Assembly: GCA_017551625.1 (NCBI GenBank)
Contig: JAFZLF010000009.1
Coordinates: 124,001-188,000, forward strand
Direction of reading: 5' to 3'
Origin: Clostridiales bacterium
Lineage (GTDB): Bacteria; Bacillota; Clostridia; Saccharofermentanales; Saccharofermentanaceae
Length of the DNA stretch: 64,000 nucleotides
Every line of letters begins with the position of its first letter. Position 1 is the first letter of the stretch. A model generated the notes under the pieces. It was not told the origin of the DNA. It was given only the letters and a program-made list of their open reading frames with translations, and searched no databases. Shown here one piece after another: positions 51,505-60,043 of the stretch. The position numbers and the translations under genes are program-made.

Positions 51505-53955
51505 ATGTATACGACATTTGAAGAAGAAGCGAAGCGTAAACTCGTACGCGGCCGCTCTCTCACGATATTAGAATATGACAAGATTTTAGACCGTCTGGTC
51601 AATCACGCTCGTACGATTTACGGGCGTGAGCTATGCTACGGGCTTCTTCCGACATCGGATCTTCCGCTGGTGGAAGAGTGGCAGAAGGAGACCGAAGATG
51701 CTTTTGAATACTTGGTAAAGGAAGGCTCCCTCCCGCTCGGAGGCGTAAACGATATCCGCGAGGCAGTAAAGTTCTCGGATACGGGTGCGACGCTCTCCAT
51801 GAAGCATCTGCTGCATATCGCACAGTTTCTCCGCGCCGTCGACCGTCTGTCGAAGGTCTCGGTAGAGTGGCTCCGCGTGGATCCGCAGGACCATCTGCTG
51901 TTTCGGGAAATCCGGCATCTTCTCCCGCTGTCGCATCTGGAGAATGAGATCTCTATGGCGATCACGGGCGAGAACGAGATGAACGATAGAGCCAGTAATG
52001 AGCTCTACAACATAAGAAGGCAGATCCGTGAAGCCCAGAGCAGCATCCGCGAGATCCTCGAGAGATTGATCCGGAAGAACCCGCAGGCTCTGCAGGATCA
52101 GCTGGTCACGATGCGTGACGGACGCTACTGCGTACCGGTCAAGCCCGAGAAAAAGGGCGAAGTTCCGGGCGTCGTGCATGACACGTCCGCATCCGGACAG
52201 ACACTCTTTATCGAGCCGATGGCGGTCGTGGAACTGAATAACAAGATCCGTGAGTGGTCCGCGGCCGAGCAGGAAGAGATCAACCGCATCCTCGGGATCT
52301 TAAGCGGAAAGGTCGGCATCAGTAAAAACGAGATCCTGACGGATATCGCCCTGATTGGGCATATCGATTTCATGCAGGCAAAGGCCCAGTTCGCGATGGA
52401 GCTCGATGCTGCCCGTCCCGTCATGAACGATCAGGGCCGGATCGACCTCAAAAAAGCGCGTCATCCGCTCATTGACAAGGACCGTGTCGTACCGATCGAT
52501 TTCTCGGTCGGTACCGATTACCGTACCCTCGTGATCACGGGCCCGAATACCGGCGGCAAGACCGTATCCCTTAAGACCTGCGGTCTCATCACGCTCATGG
52601 CAATGGCCGGACTCTTTGTGCCGTGTAAAGATGGTTCCGAGGTCTCCACATTTTCGAAAGTACTGGCCGACATCGGGGACGAACAGAGCATCGAGCAGAG
52701 TCTGTCGACATTCTCGGCACATATGACGAATCTCGTGCAGATCCTGAAACTCACGAAGTCCACGACACTGGTGCTTCTCGATGAACTCGGTTCCGGAACG
52801 GATCCGACGGAGGGCGCGGCGCTGGCGATCGCGATTCTCGACGAGTGCAGGAAGAAGGGCGCCGTGACTGTGGCGACCACTCACTATAAGGAACTGAAGG
52901 CCTATGCGGTCGACCAGGAAGGTGTGGAGAACGCCTGCTGCGAATTTGATATCGAGACACTGTCACCGACGTACCGGCTGATCATCGGTCTTCCCGGCGT
53001 CAGTAATGCATTTGTTATTTCGAGAAAGCTCGGCCTTTCGCCGAGGATCATCGAGAACGCGCAGAGCATCCTTTCTGAGGAGAGCCTGAAGGTCGAGGAA
53101 CTTCTTTCCTCGGCTGAGCGGCATAACCGTGAGAGCGAGAAACTCCAGCAGGAGATCGCGGAACTCCGTGACGAAGTGAAAAAGCAGAAGGAAGATCTCG
53201 AAGAACAGAGAAAACGGATCGAGAAGGAAAGAAAGAGAGTCCTCCGTGAGGCGAGGGAAGAGAAGCAGGAGATGCTCGAGGAAGTGCTCGAGAAGGCGGA
53301 TGCGATCTTAGATGAGATCAAGGAGATCCAGAAGATGGAGAATTCCCACGATGCCGAAAGAAAGATCCGTCAGATCAGAAACAACCTTCGTGCCGGTCTC
53401 TCAGATATCGACGCCGAGAGAGATGAGGACGAGGCGGTCAAGGAGATCCCGGGCGAGAAACCCGATAAGATCCGCGAAGGAGGACTCTACTATTCGCCGG
53501 TCCTCGATGTCACGGGTATCGTCGTGAAGGGTCCGGACAGAGCAGGCAACTGCATCCTTTCTTCCGGCGCGCTGAAACTCACGGTTGCTGCAGATTCGCT
53601 CCGGTATCCGAAGAAAGAGGAAACGGGTAAGAGCGCCGTACGCGCAAGAAGAGAGCCGAAAAAGACGACGGTCTCTCATTCCGAGAAATTGCGTCTGCAG
53701 AAGAAGTCGTCCATGATGCCCGAGATCCAACTCCTCGGTATGACCGTCGACGAGGCCCTGAGTACACTCGACCGCTACCTCGATGACTGCGTGATCAGTA
53801 ATATCGAGAACATCCGGATTGTACACGGGAAGGGTACCGGCGCGCTTCGCTCGGCCGTCGACCAGTTCCTCAAGAAGGACAGGAGAGTCCGGACGTTCCG
53901 GCTCGGTACTTTCGGAGAAGGTGAAGACGGCGTGACGATCGCCGAACTGAAATAA
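51505..53955 (+). CDS. mutS2: MutS2 ATPase/endonuclease
   Basis: 816 residues. MutS2 acts on branched DNA and, in Bacillus, on collided ribosomes. The MutS core has DGRYCVPVKPEKKGEVPGVV, ATPase P-loop VITGPNTGGKTVSLKT, STFSAHMTNLVQIL, LVLLDELGSGTDPTEGAAL and ATTHYKELKAYA. A long coiled coil of Glu, Lys and Arg (about residues 525-620) follows. The C-terminal Smr domain holds IQLLGMTVDEALSTLDRYLDD and IVHGKGTGALRSAV. Length and domain order are typical. AGAGGAG precedes the ATG. Confidence 0.96.
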   Translation: MYTTFEEEAKRKLVRGRSLTILEYDKILDRLVNHARTIYGRELCYGLLPTSDLPLVEEWQKETEDAFEYLVKEGSLPLGGVNDIREAVKFSDTGATLSMKHLLHIAQFLRAVDRLSKVSVEWLRVDPQDHLLFREIRHLLPLSHLENEISMAITGENEMNDRASNELYNIRRQIREAQSSIREILERLIRKNPQALQDQLVTMRDGRYCVPVKPEKKGEVPGVVHDTSASGQTLFIEPMAVVELNNKIREWSAAEQEEINRILGILSGKVGISKNEILTDIALIGHIDFMQAKAQFAMELDAARPVMNDQGRIDLKKARHPLIDKDRVVPIDFSVGTDYRTLVITGPNTGGKTVSLKTCGLITLMAMAGLFVPCKDGSEVSTFSKVLADIGDEQSIEQSLSTFSAHMTNLVQILKLTKSTTLVLLDELGSGTDPTEGAALAIAILDECRKKGAVTVATTHYKELKAYAVDQEGVENACCEFDIETLSPTYRLIIGLPGVSNAFVISRKLGLSPRIIENAQSILSEESLKVEELLSSAERHNRESEKLQQEIAELRDEVKKQKEDLEEQRKRIEKERKRVLREAREEKQEMLEEVLEKADAILDEIKEIQKMENSHDAERKIRQIRNNLRAGLSDIDAERDEDEAVKEIPGEKPDKIREGGLYYSPVLDVTGIVVKGPDRAGNCILSSGALKLTVAADSLRYPKKEETGKSAVRARREPKKTTVSHSEKLRLQKKSSMMPEIQLLGMTVDEALSTLDRYLDDCVISNIENIRIVHGKGTGALRSAVDQFLKKDRRVRTFRLGTFGEGEDGVTIAELK

Positions 53956-54040
53956 CCGGACTAATAGAAGAAACACTCTGTGAAACAGGGAAGAGTCGGG
54001 AAAAGCGGAAGCGAGAACGGCTTTGAGAATGGAGGAAGAA

Positions 54041-54733
54041 ATGGCAGAAGAGAATAAGAAGGTGAGACTTTACGTCTTCGTGGGTGCATACGGATCCGGA
54101 AAGTCCGAAGTGTCAGTGCATTTCGCGCATATGCTCAAGCAGCGGGATCCGAGCGCGAAGGTGATGCTCGCGGACCTCGATATCGTGAATCCGTATTACC
54201 GCTCAGCGGACGCAAAGGATGCGCTCGAGGCCGAAGGTATCCACGTGATCGTGCCGGAGTATGCGAACACGAACGTCGATGTGCCGGCGCTCTCGGGAGA
54301 AGTGTACTCTGCTTTTGACATGCCGGACACGGTCGCGGTCTTTGATATCGGCGGTGAGGATCTCGGCGCGAGAGTGCTCGGCGCGATGCTCAGCCGTTTC
54401 AAGAACATCGAGTACCGCGTGTACATGGTGGTCAATGCATTCCGTCCGTTCACGTCGGACCCGGAGGGGATCCGCCAGATGGCAGGAGAGCTTACGGAAG
54501 CGGCAAGACTTCCGATCTCGGGATTCATCAACAACTCGAATCTCCTTGAAGAGACGACAGAAGAGGAGCTCGAAGAAGGAGAGAAGGTTCTCCTTGCTGC
54601 TTCGGAACTGACGGGGATCCCGGTCGTGTACCAGACGGGACTGGAGAATGTCCTCCCCGAGAACTGGAAAGAGAAGACACCTTCCGGTATTCCGGTGCTC
54701 TGCATGGATCGGAAGGTCCTGTATAAGTATTAA
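54041..54733 (+). CDS. P-loop ATP-binding protein, ParA/ArsA-like
   Basis: 230 residues. The Walker A motif is VFVGAYGSGKSEVSVHFA; LADLDIVNPYYRS and VAVFDIGGEDLGARVLGAML follow the pattern of SIMIBI-class P-loop ATPases, and VYMVVNAFRPFTSD resembles a base-recognition strand. No membrane segment. I chose the ATG at 54041 since GGAGGA sits five bases upstream; the ATG at 54023 lacks a site. It is 14 bases ahead of a TIM44-like zinc-ribbon membrane protein gene, so it may power or regulate that membrane system. Its own function is unknown. Confidence 0.78.
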   Translation: MAEENKKVRLYVFVGAYGSGKSEVSVHFAHMLKQRDPSAKVMLADLDIVNPYYRSADAKDALEAEGIHVIVPEYANTNVDVPALSGEVYSAFDMPDTVAVFDIGGEDLGARVLGAMLSRFKNIEYRVYMVVNAFRPFTSDPEGIRQMAGELTEAARLPISGFINNSNLLEETTEEELEEGEKVLLAASELTGIPVVYQTGLENVLPENWKEKTPSGIPVLCMDRKVLYKY

Positions 54734-54747
54734 GGAGGAGAAAGAAT

Positions 54748-55569
54748 ATGCCGGGTGGAAGTGCGGCGATCATCGCCATATGTGTGCTGGGAGGACTCCT
54801 GCTGGTCTGCGGACTGGTCGGGGCGATAAGAAGCGCTTGGAGGAATTCTCTCCTCGGGCAGATCATGAACGGCGTCAAGCAGGAGGTCCGCGAGGGAAAA
54901 GTCGGACCGGAGGACTTTAAGATGAATCAGATGTTTTCGTCGCCGAAGTCCGTCTCGGATCTGTCGGAGGTGCTGACGCCGAGGATCACGAAGGACTTCC
55001 CGGATCTCAATCTCTCCGAGATGCGGTCTGCGGCCCAGGCGGTGCTTATCAAGAGCAGGGATCTGCTGATGCAGATGACGATGGGCGGTAACGGCGATAC
55101 CATCGACCGGATCCGGACAGAACTTGCTTCCTGCGGCATCGGCGTGACCCGTTCTCTGTCCGAAGAACTCTGGCATAAGGTGGAAGCGGCCAGGGCCGAA
55201 GGGAAAACTCTGGTGTATCGCGACGTAATCGTGCACAAATGCGGAATTAACGAGTATCAAAAGACTTCTTCTACCGTAGAAATCACCTTCCAATACTCAA
55301 TACAATGTTTGCAATACCAGGAAAGAAATGGTAAATTTATATCAGGCAATCGAGCGACTCCTACGCAGAGCCGGTACAACGTGAAAGTGATCAATATACT
55401 GGACGCAGACCGGTTTGCATGGGAAGACATAAAAGGAGTCGGTTTCACCTGTCCACATTGCGGTGCCGCGGTCAGGCATCTGGGAACGGATGTCTGTCAG
55501 TTCTGCGGCACAGCGATCAAAACAGTTGATATGCGAGTCTGGCTTGTCGATAAGTTGATCGAGATCTGA
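54748..55569 (+). CDS. Membrane protein with TIM44-like and zinc-ribbon domains (YdjH/YdjG-like)
   Basis: 273 residues. One N-terminal transmembrane helix (AIIAICVLGGLLLVCGLVGA) is followed by a linker with KSVSDLSEVLTPRITKDF, a TIM44-like domain (SLSEELWHKVEAARAEGKT, VEITFQYSIQCLQYQ) and a C-terminal zinc ribbon TCPHCGAAVRHLGTDVCQFC. This resembles the YdjG/YdjH proteins of the Bacillus pspA-ydjGHI operon. Codons for about residues 160-215 use CAA, ATA, TCA and TTG unlike the neighbours. The ribbon matches the one at 36917-37525. A GGAGGAG site precedes the ATG; the YdjI-like gene follows 28 bases later. Confidence 0.75.
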   Translation: MPGGSAAIIAICVLGGLLLVCGLVGAIRSAWRNSLLGQIMNGVKQEVREGKVGPEDFKMNQMFSSPKSVSDLSEVLTPRITKDFPDLNLSEMRSAAQAVLIKSRDLLMQMTMGGNGDTIDRIRTELASCGIGVTRSLSEELWHKVEAARAEGKTLVYRDVIVHKCGINEYQKTSSTVEITFQYSIQCLQYQERNGKFISGNRATPTQSRYNVKVINILDADRFAWEDIKGVGFTCPHCGAAVRHLGTDVCQFCGTAIKTVDMRVWLVDKLIEI

Positions 55570-55597
55570 AATTTTTTCTTGTAGGGAGGAGATAACA

Positions 55598-56932
55598 ATG
55601 GGATTAATTAAAGCTGCAATTCAGGCTGTTGGCGGAAACTTAAGAGATCAGTATCTCGAGTTCTTCACCTGTGACTCTCTGGGTCAGGAAGTACTTCTTC
55701 GCCGCGGTGCGAAAGTGATGCGTAATGGCAGCAACAAAGGTGACGCGGAGATCATCTCCAACGGATCTAAGATCGCTGTTCCGGAAGGAACCGCTCTTAT
55801 TCTCGTGGATAATGGTCGTGTCGTAGACTTCACAACTGAGGCCGGTATGTATACATGGGATACATCTTCGGCTCCGTCCTGCTTCGGCGCAAGCGGATTC
55901 CTCGACGGCGTGAAGAAGTCCTGCGGCGATATCTGGAACCGTATTAAGGCAGGCGGTGAGGCCCTCACACAGCAGAGAGTCTACTTCGTCAATATGCTCG
56001 AGATGGTCGATAATAAGTTCGGTACAGCATCTCCGCTTCCGTATGATGACCCGACATATCGTGGTATCTACATCAGAATGAACGGTACGTTCTCCTTTAA
56101 GATCGTTGACCCGGTCACATTCTTCAAGAACATCGCCGGTAACGTTTCCGGTGATTATCGCCGTGATGAGCTGATGGGCAAGAACGGCCAGCCCGGTCAG
56201 GCAAAGGCTGAGTTCCTGATGTACCTCGGCGAAGCCCTGAACAAGATGGGTGCCGGCGGAGAAGATGTCCAGTACAACAGACTCCAGAGCCAGCAGGTCA
56301 AGCTCGCGAAGTACATGAATGAGGTTCTCGATGAGGATTGGCTCCAGGGCCGTGGTATGATCGTTGAGAAGGTTGCCGTTATGTCGGTTACACCGGACGA
56401 CGAGTCCAGAAAGAGAATCCAGGACATGGACGATGGTCTTATGTTTGGTAACAACCCGCAGATGGCTGCAGGTTACCAGATCAAGGGCTCCGTCGATGCC
56501 ATGAAGACAGCGGCAGGCAACCAGGCAGGTGCCGGCAATGCGATGATGGGCGTCGGTCTCGTTGGTGGTTTCAACGGAAGTGCGATGAACCCGGGCAACC
56601 AGGGTATGGCATTCCTCCAGCAGCAGCAGATGATGCAGCAGCAACAGCAGATGCAGCAGCAGGCCGCAGCTCCGGCAGCGGCAGCAGGCTGGACATGCTC
56701 CTGCGGTCAGGGCGGCAACCAGGGCAAGTTCTGTGCGAACTGTGGTTCTCCGAAGCCGGCTGATCCGGGTACGTGGGCTTGCTCTTGCGGTCAGTCCGGT
56801 AACACCGGTAAGTTCTGCGCGAACTGCGGTGCTCCGAAGCCGGCAGATGCAGCAGGCTGGACATGCAGCAAGTGCGGTAAGACAGGCAACACCGGCAAGT
56901 TCTGCGGTGAGTGCGGTCAGCCTCAGGGCTAA
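55598..56932 (+). CDS. SPFH-domain protein with triple zinc ribbon (YdjI-like)
   Basis: 444 residues. The SPFH/virion-core-like N-terminal domain spans about residues 1-280: LEFFTCDSLGQEVLLRRGAK, ISNGSKIAVPEGTALILVDNG and a catalytically unremarkable helical part to MSVTPDDESRKRIQDM. A Gly/Met/Gln-rich linker contains a polyglutamine-like run (QQQQMMQQQQQMQQQ). Three tandem zinc ribbons close the protein, spaced about 32 residues: WTCSCGQGGNQGKFCANCG, WACSCGQSGNTGKFCANCG and WTCSKCGKTGNTGKFCGECG. This matches YdjI of the Bacillus PspA system, which acts at the membrane with YdjG and YdjH. A strong terminator follows, so this is the last gene of the unit. Confidence 0.85.
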   Translation: MGLIKAAIQAVGGNLRDQYLEFFTCDSLGQEVLLRRGAKVMRNGSNKGDAEIISNGSKIAVPEGTALILVDNGRVVDFTTEAGMYTWDTSSAPSCFGASGFLDGVKKSCGDIWNRIKAGGEALTQQRVYFVNMLEMVDNKFGTASPLPYDDPTYRGIYIRMNGTFSFKIVDPVTFFKNIAGNVSGDYRRDELMGKNGQPGQAKAEFLMYLGEALNKMGAGGEDVQYNRLQSQQVKLAKYMNEVLDEDWLQGRGMIVEKVAVMSVTPDDESRKRIQDMDDGLMFGNNPQMAAGYQIKGSVDAMKTAAGNQAGAGNAMMGVGLVGGFNGSAMNPGNQGMAFLQQQQMMQQQQQMQQQAAAPAAAAGWTCSCGQGGNQGKFCANCGSPKPADPGTWACSCGQSGNTGKFCANCGAPKPADAAGWTCSKCGKTGNTGKFCGECGQPQG

Positions 56933-56976
56933 TGATCCGGATCCATATCGGATCAGACTTTACAAGCTGAATCGGG

Positions 56977-57011
56977 AAAGGTCGTCTCTTCGGAGACGGC
57001 CTTTCTTTTTT
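56977..57011 (+). terminator. Terminator of the SPFH operon
   Basis: AAAGGTCGTCTC pairs with GAGACGGCCTTT (12 bp, one wobble) around TTCG, then CTTTTTT. Confidence 0.93.
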
Positions 57012-57093
57012 GTGCAATTGCGCATCCGCAGGAACGTTACGATTTACAGTGGTGCAAGTGCTTTTCATATAAATAGATTAAACCGCCGGGTTA

Positions 57094-57122
57094 TTGACAG
57101 GCATTTTTATTCCTGTTACCAT
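57094..57122 (+). promoter_or_regulatory. thrS promoter
   Basis: Perfect TTGACA, 17-base spacer ending in TGT, TACCAT (extended -10). It starts the T-box leader. Confidence 0.75.
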
Positions 57123-57129
57123 CAAGCCA

Positions 57130-57390
57130 ATAACATAAGAAAAGCATTGACGGAAAAGAGTAGTCCGAAGAAAGTCATCCAGAGAGAGTGGCATATCGCT
57201 GGAAGTCACTTCTGAGGATCCCGGACGAAAACCATTCCCGAGCTGTAGTGCTGAAAGACTTAAGTAAGCGTTACCGTATGTCTGCGTTAAAGGCTAGGAT
57301 TTGTTGGAATCTGAAGTGAAAAGTTAAGGTGGAACCGTGCTATACAGCACCCTTAAAGATCGAGACCGGTCTTTTGGGTGCTTTTCTTAT
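57130..57390 (+). promoter_or_regulatory. T-box riboswitch of thrS
   Basis: tRNA-sensing leader. Stem I landmarks are AGAGAGTGG and CGCTGGAAG. A specifier candidate ACC (57231-57233, Thr) is followed by A, as usual. The T-box sequence TTAAGGTGGAACCGTG lies at 57325-57340; its TGGA bulge would pair with a tRNA ending in TCCA. An antiterminator (AAGG..GTGC/GCAC..CCTT) competes with the terminator AGCACCC..AAAGA/TCTTT..GGGTGCT plus TTTTCTT (57345-57386). Uncharged tRNA-Thr should allow thrS expression. The region fills most of the 507-base gap before thrS. Confidence 0.93.
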
Positions 57391-57439
57391 GTTGTTGCGA
57401 ACATACACCTATTGATTTAAGTTAAAGGAGGCAACAAAC

Positions 57440-59209
57440 ATGAAGATTTTAAGAAACGATCAACAGGTACTGGAGATGGACTTCGACAGTAAAGAAGGCA
57501 GGAAGGCATTCTGGCATACGAGCGCGCATGTGCTGGCACAGGCGGTCAAGCGCCTATATCCGGAGGCGAAGTGCGGGATAGGACCTGCGATCGAGAACGG
57601 ATTCTACTACGACTTCGACTTCGGTTTCCCGTTTTCGGAAGAGCACCTCGCGAAGGTCGAGGCGGCGATGAAGGACATCGTCAGGGAATCCCTCGTGCTT
57701 TCGGTCTATGACATGTCGAAAGAGGAGGCTTACGAGTACATGAAGAAGCGGGGAGAGTCCTATAAGATGGAACTTATCTCCGAGATTCCGGATGACGAGC
57801 GGATCACGTTTTATAAGCAGGGTGACTACGCCGAGTTCTGTGCGGGACCGCATATCGGAAACGTCAGCCACATTAAGGCTGTAAAGCTCTTATCGGTGGC
57901 CGGCGCATACTGGCGTGGCAGCGAGAAGAACCCGATGCTCACGAGGATCTACGGTATTTCTTTCCCGAAGGCGTCGATGCTCGAGGAGTATCTCAAGCAG
58001 CTCGAAGAGGCCAAGGCGAGAGATCACAGAAAACTCGGAAAAGAACTGGAGCTTTTCGCGCTGATGGAAGAAGGCCCGGGACTTCCGTTTTATTTCCCGA
58101 AAGGTCTTCTCATGAAGAACCTCCTCATCGACTACTGGCGGAAGATCCACAGAAGAGAAGGGTATGAGGAGATCAGCACGCCGATGATGCTGATGCGTAC
58201 GCTCTGGGAGAAATCCGGTCACTGGGACCACTACCGGGAGAACATGTACACGACGAGTGTCGACGATACGGACTACGCGATCAAGCCCATGAACTGTCCG
58301 GGCGGGATGCTGGTCTATAAGTCGAAACAGCACTCTTACAAGGAGTTCCCGATGCGTGTGGGCGAACTCGGCATCGTACACCGCGCCGAGAAGTCCGGTA
58401 CGCTCCATGGCCTGATGCGCGCGAGATGCTTCACGCAGGACGATGCGCATATCTTCATGAGAGAAGACCAGGTGATGTCCGAGATCCAGGGCGTCATGCG
58501 CCTGATCGATGAATTCTATGCGCGGTTCGGATTCCGGTATGAGATCGAACTGTCGACGAGACCCGAAAACTCCATCGGAAGCGATGAGGAGTGGGAGCTG
58601 GCGATCGCATCTTTAAAAGCGGCGGTCGAGGGCGTCGGAAAGCCGTACGAGATCAACGAAGGAGACGGTGCATTCTACGGACCGAAACTGGACTTCCACA
58701 TCCGGGACTCGATCGGAAGGATGTGGCAGTGTGGTACGATCCAGCTCGACTTCCAGCTGCCGCAGAGATTCGACCTCGACTATATCGGTCAGGACGGGGA
58801 GAAGCACAGACCGATCATGCTGCACCGTGTGGTCTTCGGAAGTATCGACCGCTTCCTCGGCATCCTGATCGAGCACTATGGCGGGAAGTTCCCGGTGTGG
58901 CTTTCGCCGGTGCAGGTGAAGATCCTGCCGGTATCGGACAAGTATCTCGGGTATGCTAAGGAACTGTCACAGATACTTCTCGGACAAGATGTGCGTGAGG
59001 AACTCGACGAATCGGATGAGAAACTCGGCTATAAGATCCGTGCGGCGAGAATGGAGAAGGTCCCGTACCTGATCGTGGTCGGAGAGAAAGAAGAGAAGAA
59101 CCGATCCGTCTCGGTACGAAGCCGCGACCTGCCGCAGGAGAAGCAGGACCTCGGCGAGATGAAAGTGGAGGCCTTCGTGAGTCTCATACGCGAGCAGGAG
59201 AATGCGTAA
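57440..59209 (+). CDS. thrS: Threonyl-tRNA synthetase, lacking the TGS domain
   Basis: Class II synthetase, 589 residues against about 640 in Bacillus or E. coli. The chain starts directly before the editing domain: residues 1-20 are a short strand, then HTSAHVLAQAVKRLYPEAK; the usual N-terminal TGS domain (about 60 residues) is absent. The editing HxxxH (HTSAH) and the CAGPH zinc pair are intact, so proofreading of serine should work. The catalytic core has MNCPGGM, ARCFTQDDAHIF and DGAFYGPKLDFHIRD, followed by an anticodon-binding domain. ATG has AAAGGAGG. Controlled by the T-box upstream. Confidence 0.95.
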   Translation: MKILRNDQQVLEMDFDSKEGRKAFWHTSAHVLAQAVKRLYPEAKCGIGPAIENGFYYDFDFGFPFSEEHLAKVEAAMKDIVRESLVLSVYDMSKEEAYEYMKKRGESYKMELISEIPDDERITFYKQGDYAEFCAGPHIGNVSHIKAVKLLSVAGAYWRGSEKNPMLTRIYGISFPKASMLEEYLKQLEEAKARDHRKLGKELELFALMEEGPGLPFYFPKGLLMKNLLIDYWRKIHRREGYEEISTPMMLMRTLWEKSGHWDHYRENMYTTSVDDTDYAIKPMNCPGGMLVYKSKQHSYKEFPMRVGELGIVHRAEKSGTLHGLMRARCFTQDDAHIFMREDQVMSEIQGVMRLIDEFYARFGFRYEIELSTRPENSIGSDEEWELAIASLKAAVEGVGKPYEINEGDGAFYGPKLDFHIRDSIGRMWQCGTIQLDFQLPQRFDLDYIGQDGEKHRPIMLHRVVFGSIDRFLGILIEHYGGKFPVWLSPVQVKILPVSDKYLGYAKELSQILLGQDVREELDESDEKLGYKIRAARMEKVPYLIVVGEKEEKNRSVSVRSRDLPQEKQDLGEMKVEAFVSLIREQENA

Positions 59210-59280
59210 GAGGAACGGATGTTGGAAATGCGCATGCGGTGAAGGCTCGCGCGAAAGATCCGGGAAAAGTGCATTTCGAG

Positions 59281-59314
59281 AAGAAAAGAAGGACCGCCTG
59301 AAAAGACGGTCCTT
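59281..59314 (-). terminator. Minus-strand terminator of the mini P-loop gene
   Basis: AAGGACCG/CGGTCCTT stem; on the minus strand it is followed by CTTTTCTT. It may also stop transcription from thrS. Confidence 0.6.
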
Positions 59315-59356
59315 CGTATGTCTGTTTAATTGTAGGATCTAAAGTTTTATATGTAC

Positions 59357-59761
59357 TCAGCAGTACTTGGTGACGCTCTCCGGGAGTTCGCTCGCCGAGC
59401 GGCTGCAGATAATTGTCGCTGTAATCTTGTCTCCGAGGAAATCATTGAACTTATCAAGGAAGCTTCCGAATCTCTCGTAATCTGTTTCCCCTGTGATCTT
59501 AAGAATGCTGTCCACGTAAATATGTGTGACGTCGTAATCTTTCGCGCAAATACCGGCTACGAAGCTGGTGAACTGCTCAAACCCTTCTACCGGATATTCG
59601 TCTAAATCTACAAGACGGACTCTGTATTTCAGAAGACGGTCGAGGCGGTGTCCGCGCTGGATGCATACGATATTGTTATCCGTTGTAGCCTGCTCATTGA
59701 TTTCCTCTACGAGCTGCGCTGTCTTTCCTGTTCCCTTTTCTCCTGCAATTACCTTTATCAT
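59357..59761 (-). CDS. Small P-loop ATPase, unknown function
   Basis: 134 residues from the chosen ATG. The Walker A motif IAGEKGTGKTAQLVEEI stands at the N terminus, and the rest holds VRLVDLDEYPVEGFEQF, VTHIYVDSILKI (a likely Walker B strand) and ATIICSRSASELPE. It looks like a minimal single-domain P-loop NTPase with no HTH or sensor region. I chose the ATG at 59761, about nine bases after AGGGAG; the frame continues 59 codons upstream as a hydrophobic stretch across the promoter region and is unlikely to be translated. It is alone, with its own promoter and terminator. Confidence 0.75.
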   Translation of the reverse strand: MIKVIAGEKGTGKTAQLVEEINEQATTDNNIVCIQRGHRLDRLLKYRVRLVDLDEYPVEGFEQFTSFVAGICAKDYDVTHIYVDSILKITGETDYERFGSFLDKFNDFLGDKITATIICSRSASELPESVTKYC

Positions 59762-59786
59762 TGGCATCATCTCCCTATTCATGTTG

Positions 59787-59840
59787 ATTATCCAAAGGTC
59801 TGTTTGGATTACTTCTATTCTACATGATAACTTGGATAAT
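59787..59840. promoter_or_regulatory. Cluster of TTGGAT(A/T)A repeats around a minus-strand promoter
   Basis: ATTATCCAAA (59787), TTTGGATTA (59803) and TTGGATAAT (59832): an inverted pair plus a third copy that lies in the spacer of the promoter at 59817-59845. The pattern suggests an operator for the mini P-loop gene. Confidence 0.45.
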
Positions 59841-59845
59841 TTGAA
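59817..59845 (-). promoter_or_regulatory. Promoter of the mini P-loop gene
   Basis: On the minus strand TTCAAA, 17-base spacer, TAGAAT; about 55 bases ahead of the ATG at 59761. Confidence 0.55.
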
Positions 59846-59937
59846 TAGTCCGAAAGTGAAAAAGATGATTAAAATTGTGTAAATAAAACAAAGGAAGGGT
59901 CCGGATAGTATAAAAGCGGGGAATTGCCCGAAAAGCA

Positions 59938-59966
59938 TTGCTTTTATATAGGTTTAATGGTATCAT
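59938..59966 (+). promoter_or_regulatory. Promoter of rimP-nusA-infB operon
   Basis: TTGCTT, 17-base spacer, TATCAT, about 77 bases ahead of rimP. Confidence 0.55.
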
Positions 59967-59993
59967 ATCTTCTGCTGGTAGATGTTGACATTG

Positions 59994-60022
59994 AGAGTGG
60001 GTCGTGGCCCGCTCTTTTGTTT
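59994..60022 (+). promoter_or_regulatory. rimP leader attenuator hairpin
   Basis: AGAGTGGG pairs with CCCGCTCT (8 bp, one wobble), then TTTGTTT: a terminator-like hairpin between promoter and rimP. A hairpin of this form before rimP-nusA is common in Firmicutes and probably serves as an attenuator acted on by NusA. Confidence 0.75.
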
Positions 60023-60043
60023 ATCAAAGGAAAAGGAGGCCGC

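Noticed and set aside
59924-60043. N-terminal extension of rimP
   Set aside because: It would translate through the attenuator hairpin; the ATG at 60044 has a perfect ribosome site and starts the known family.
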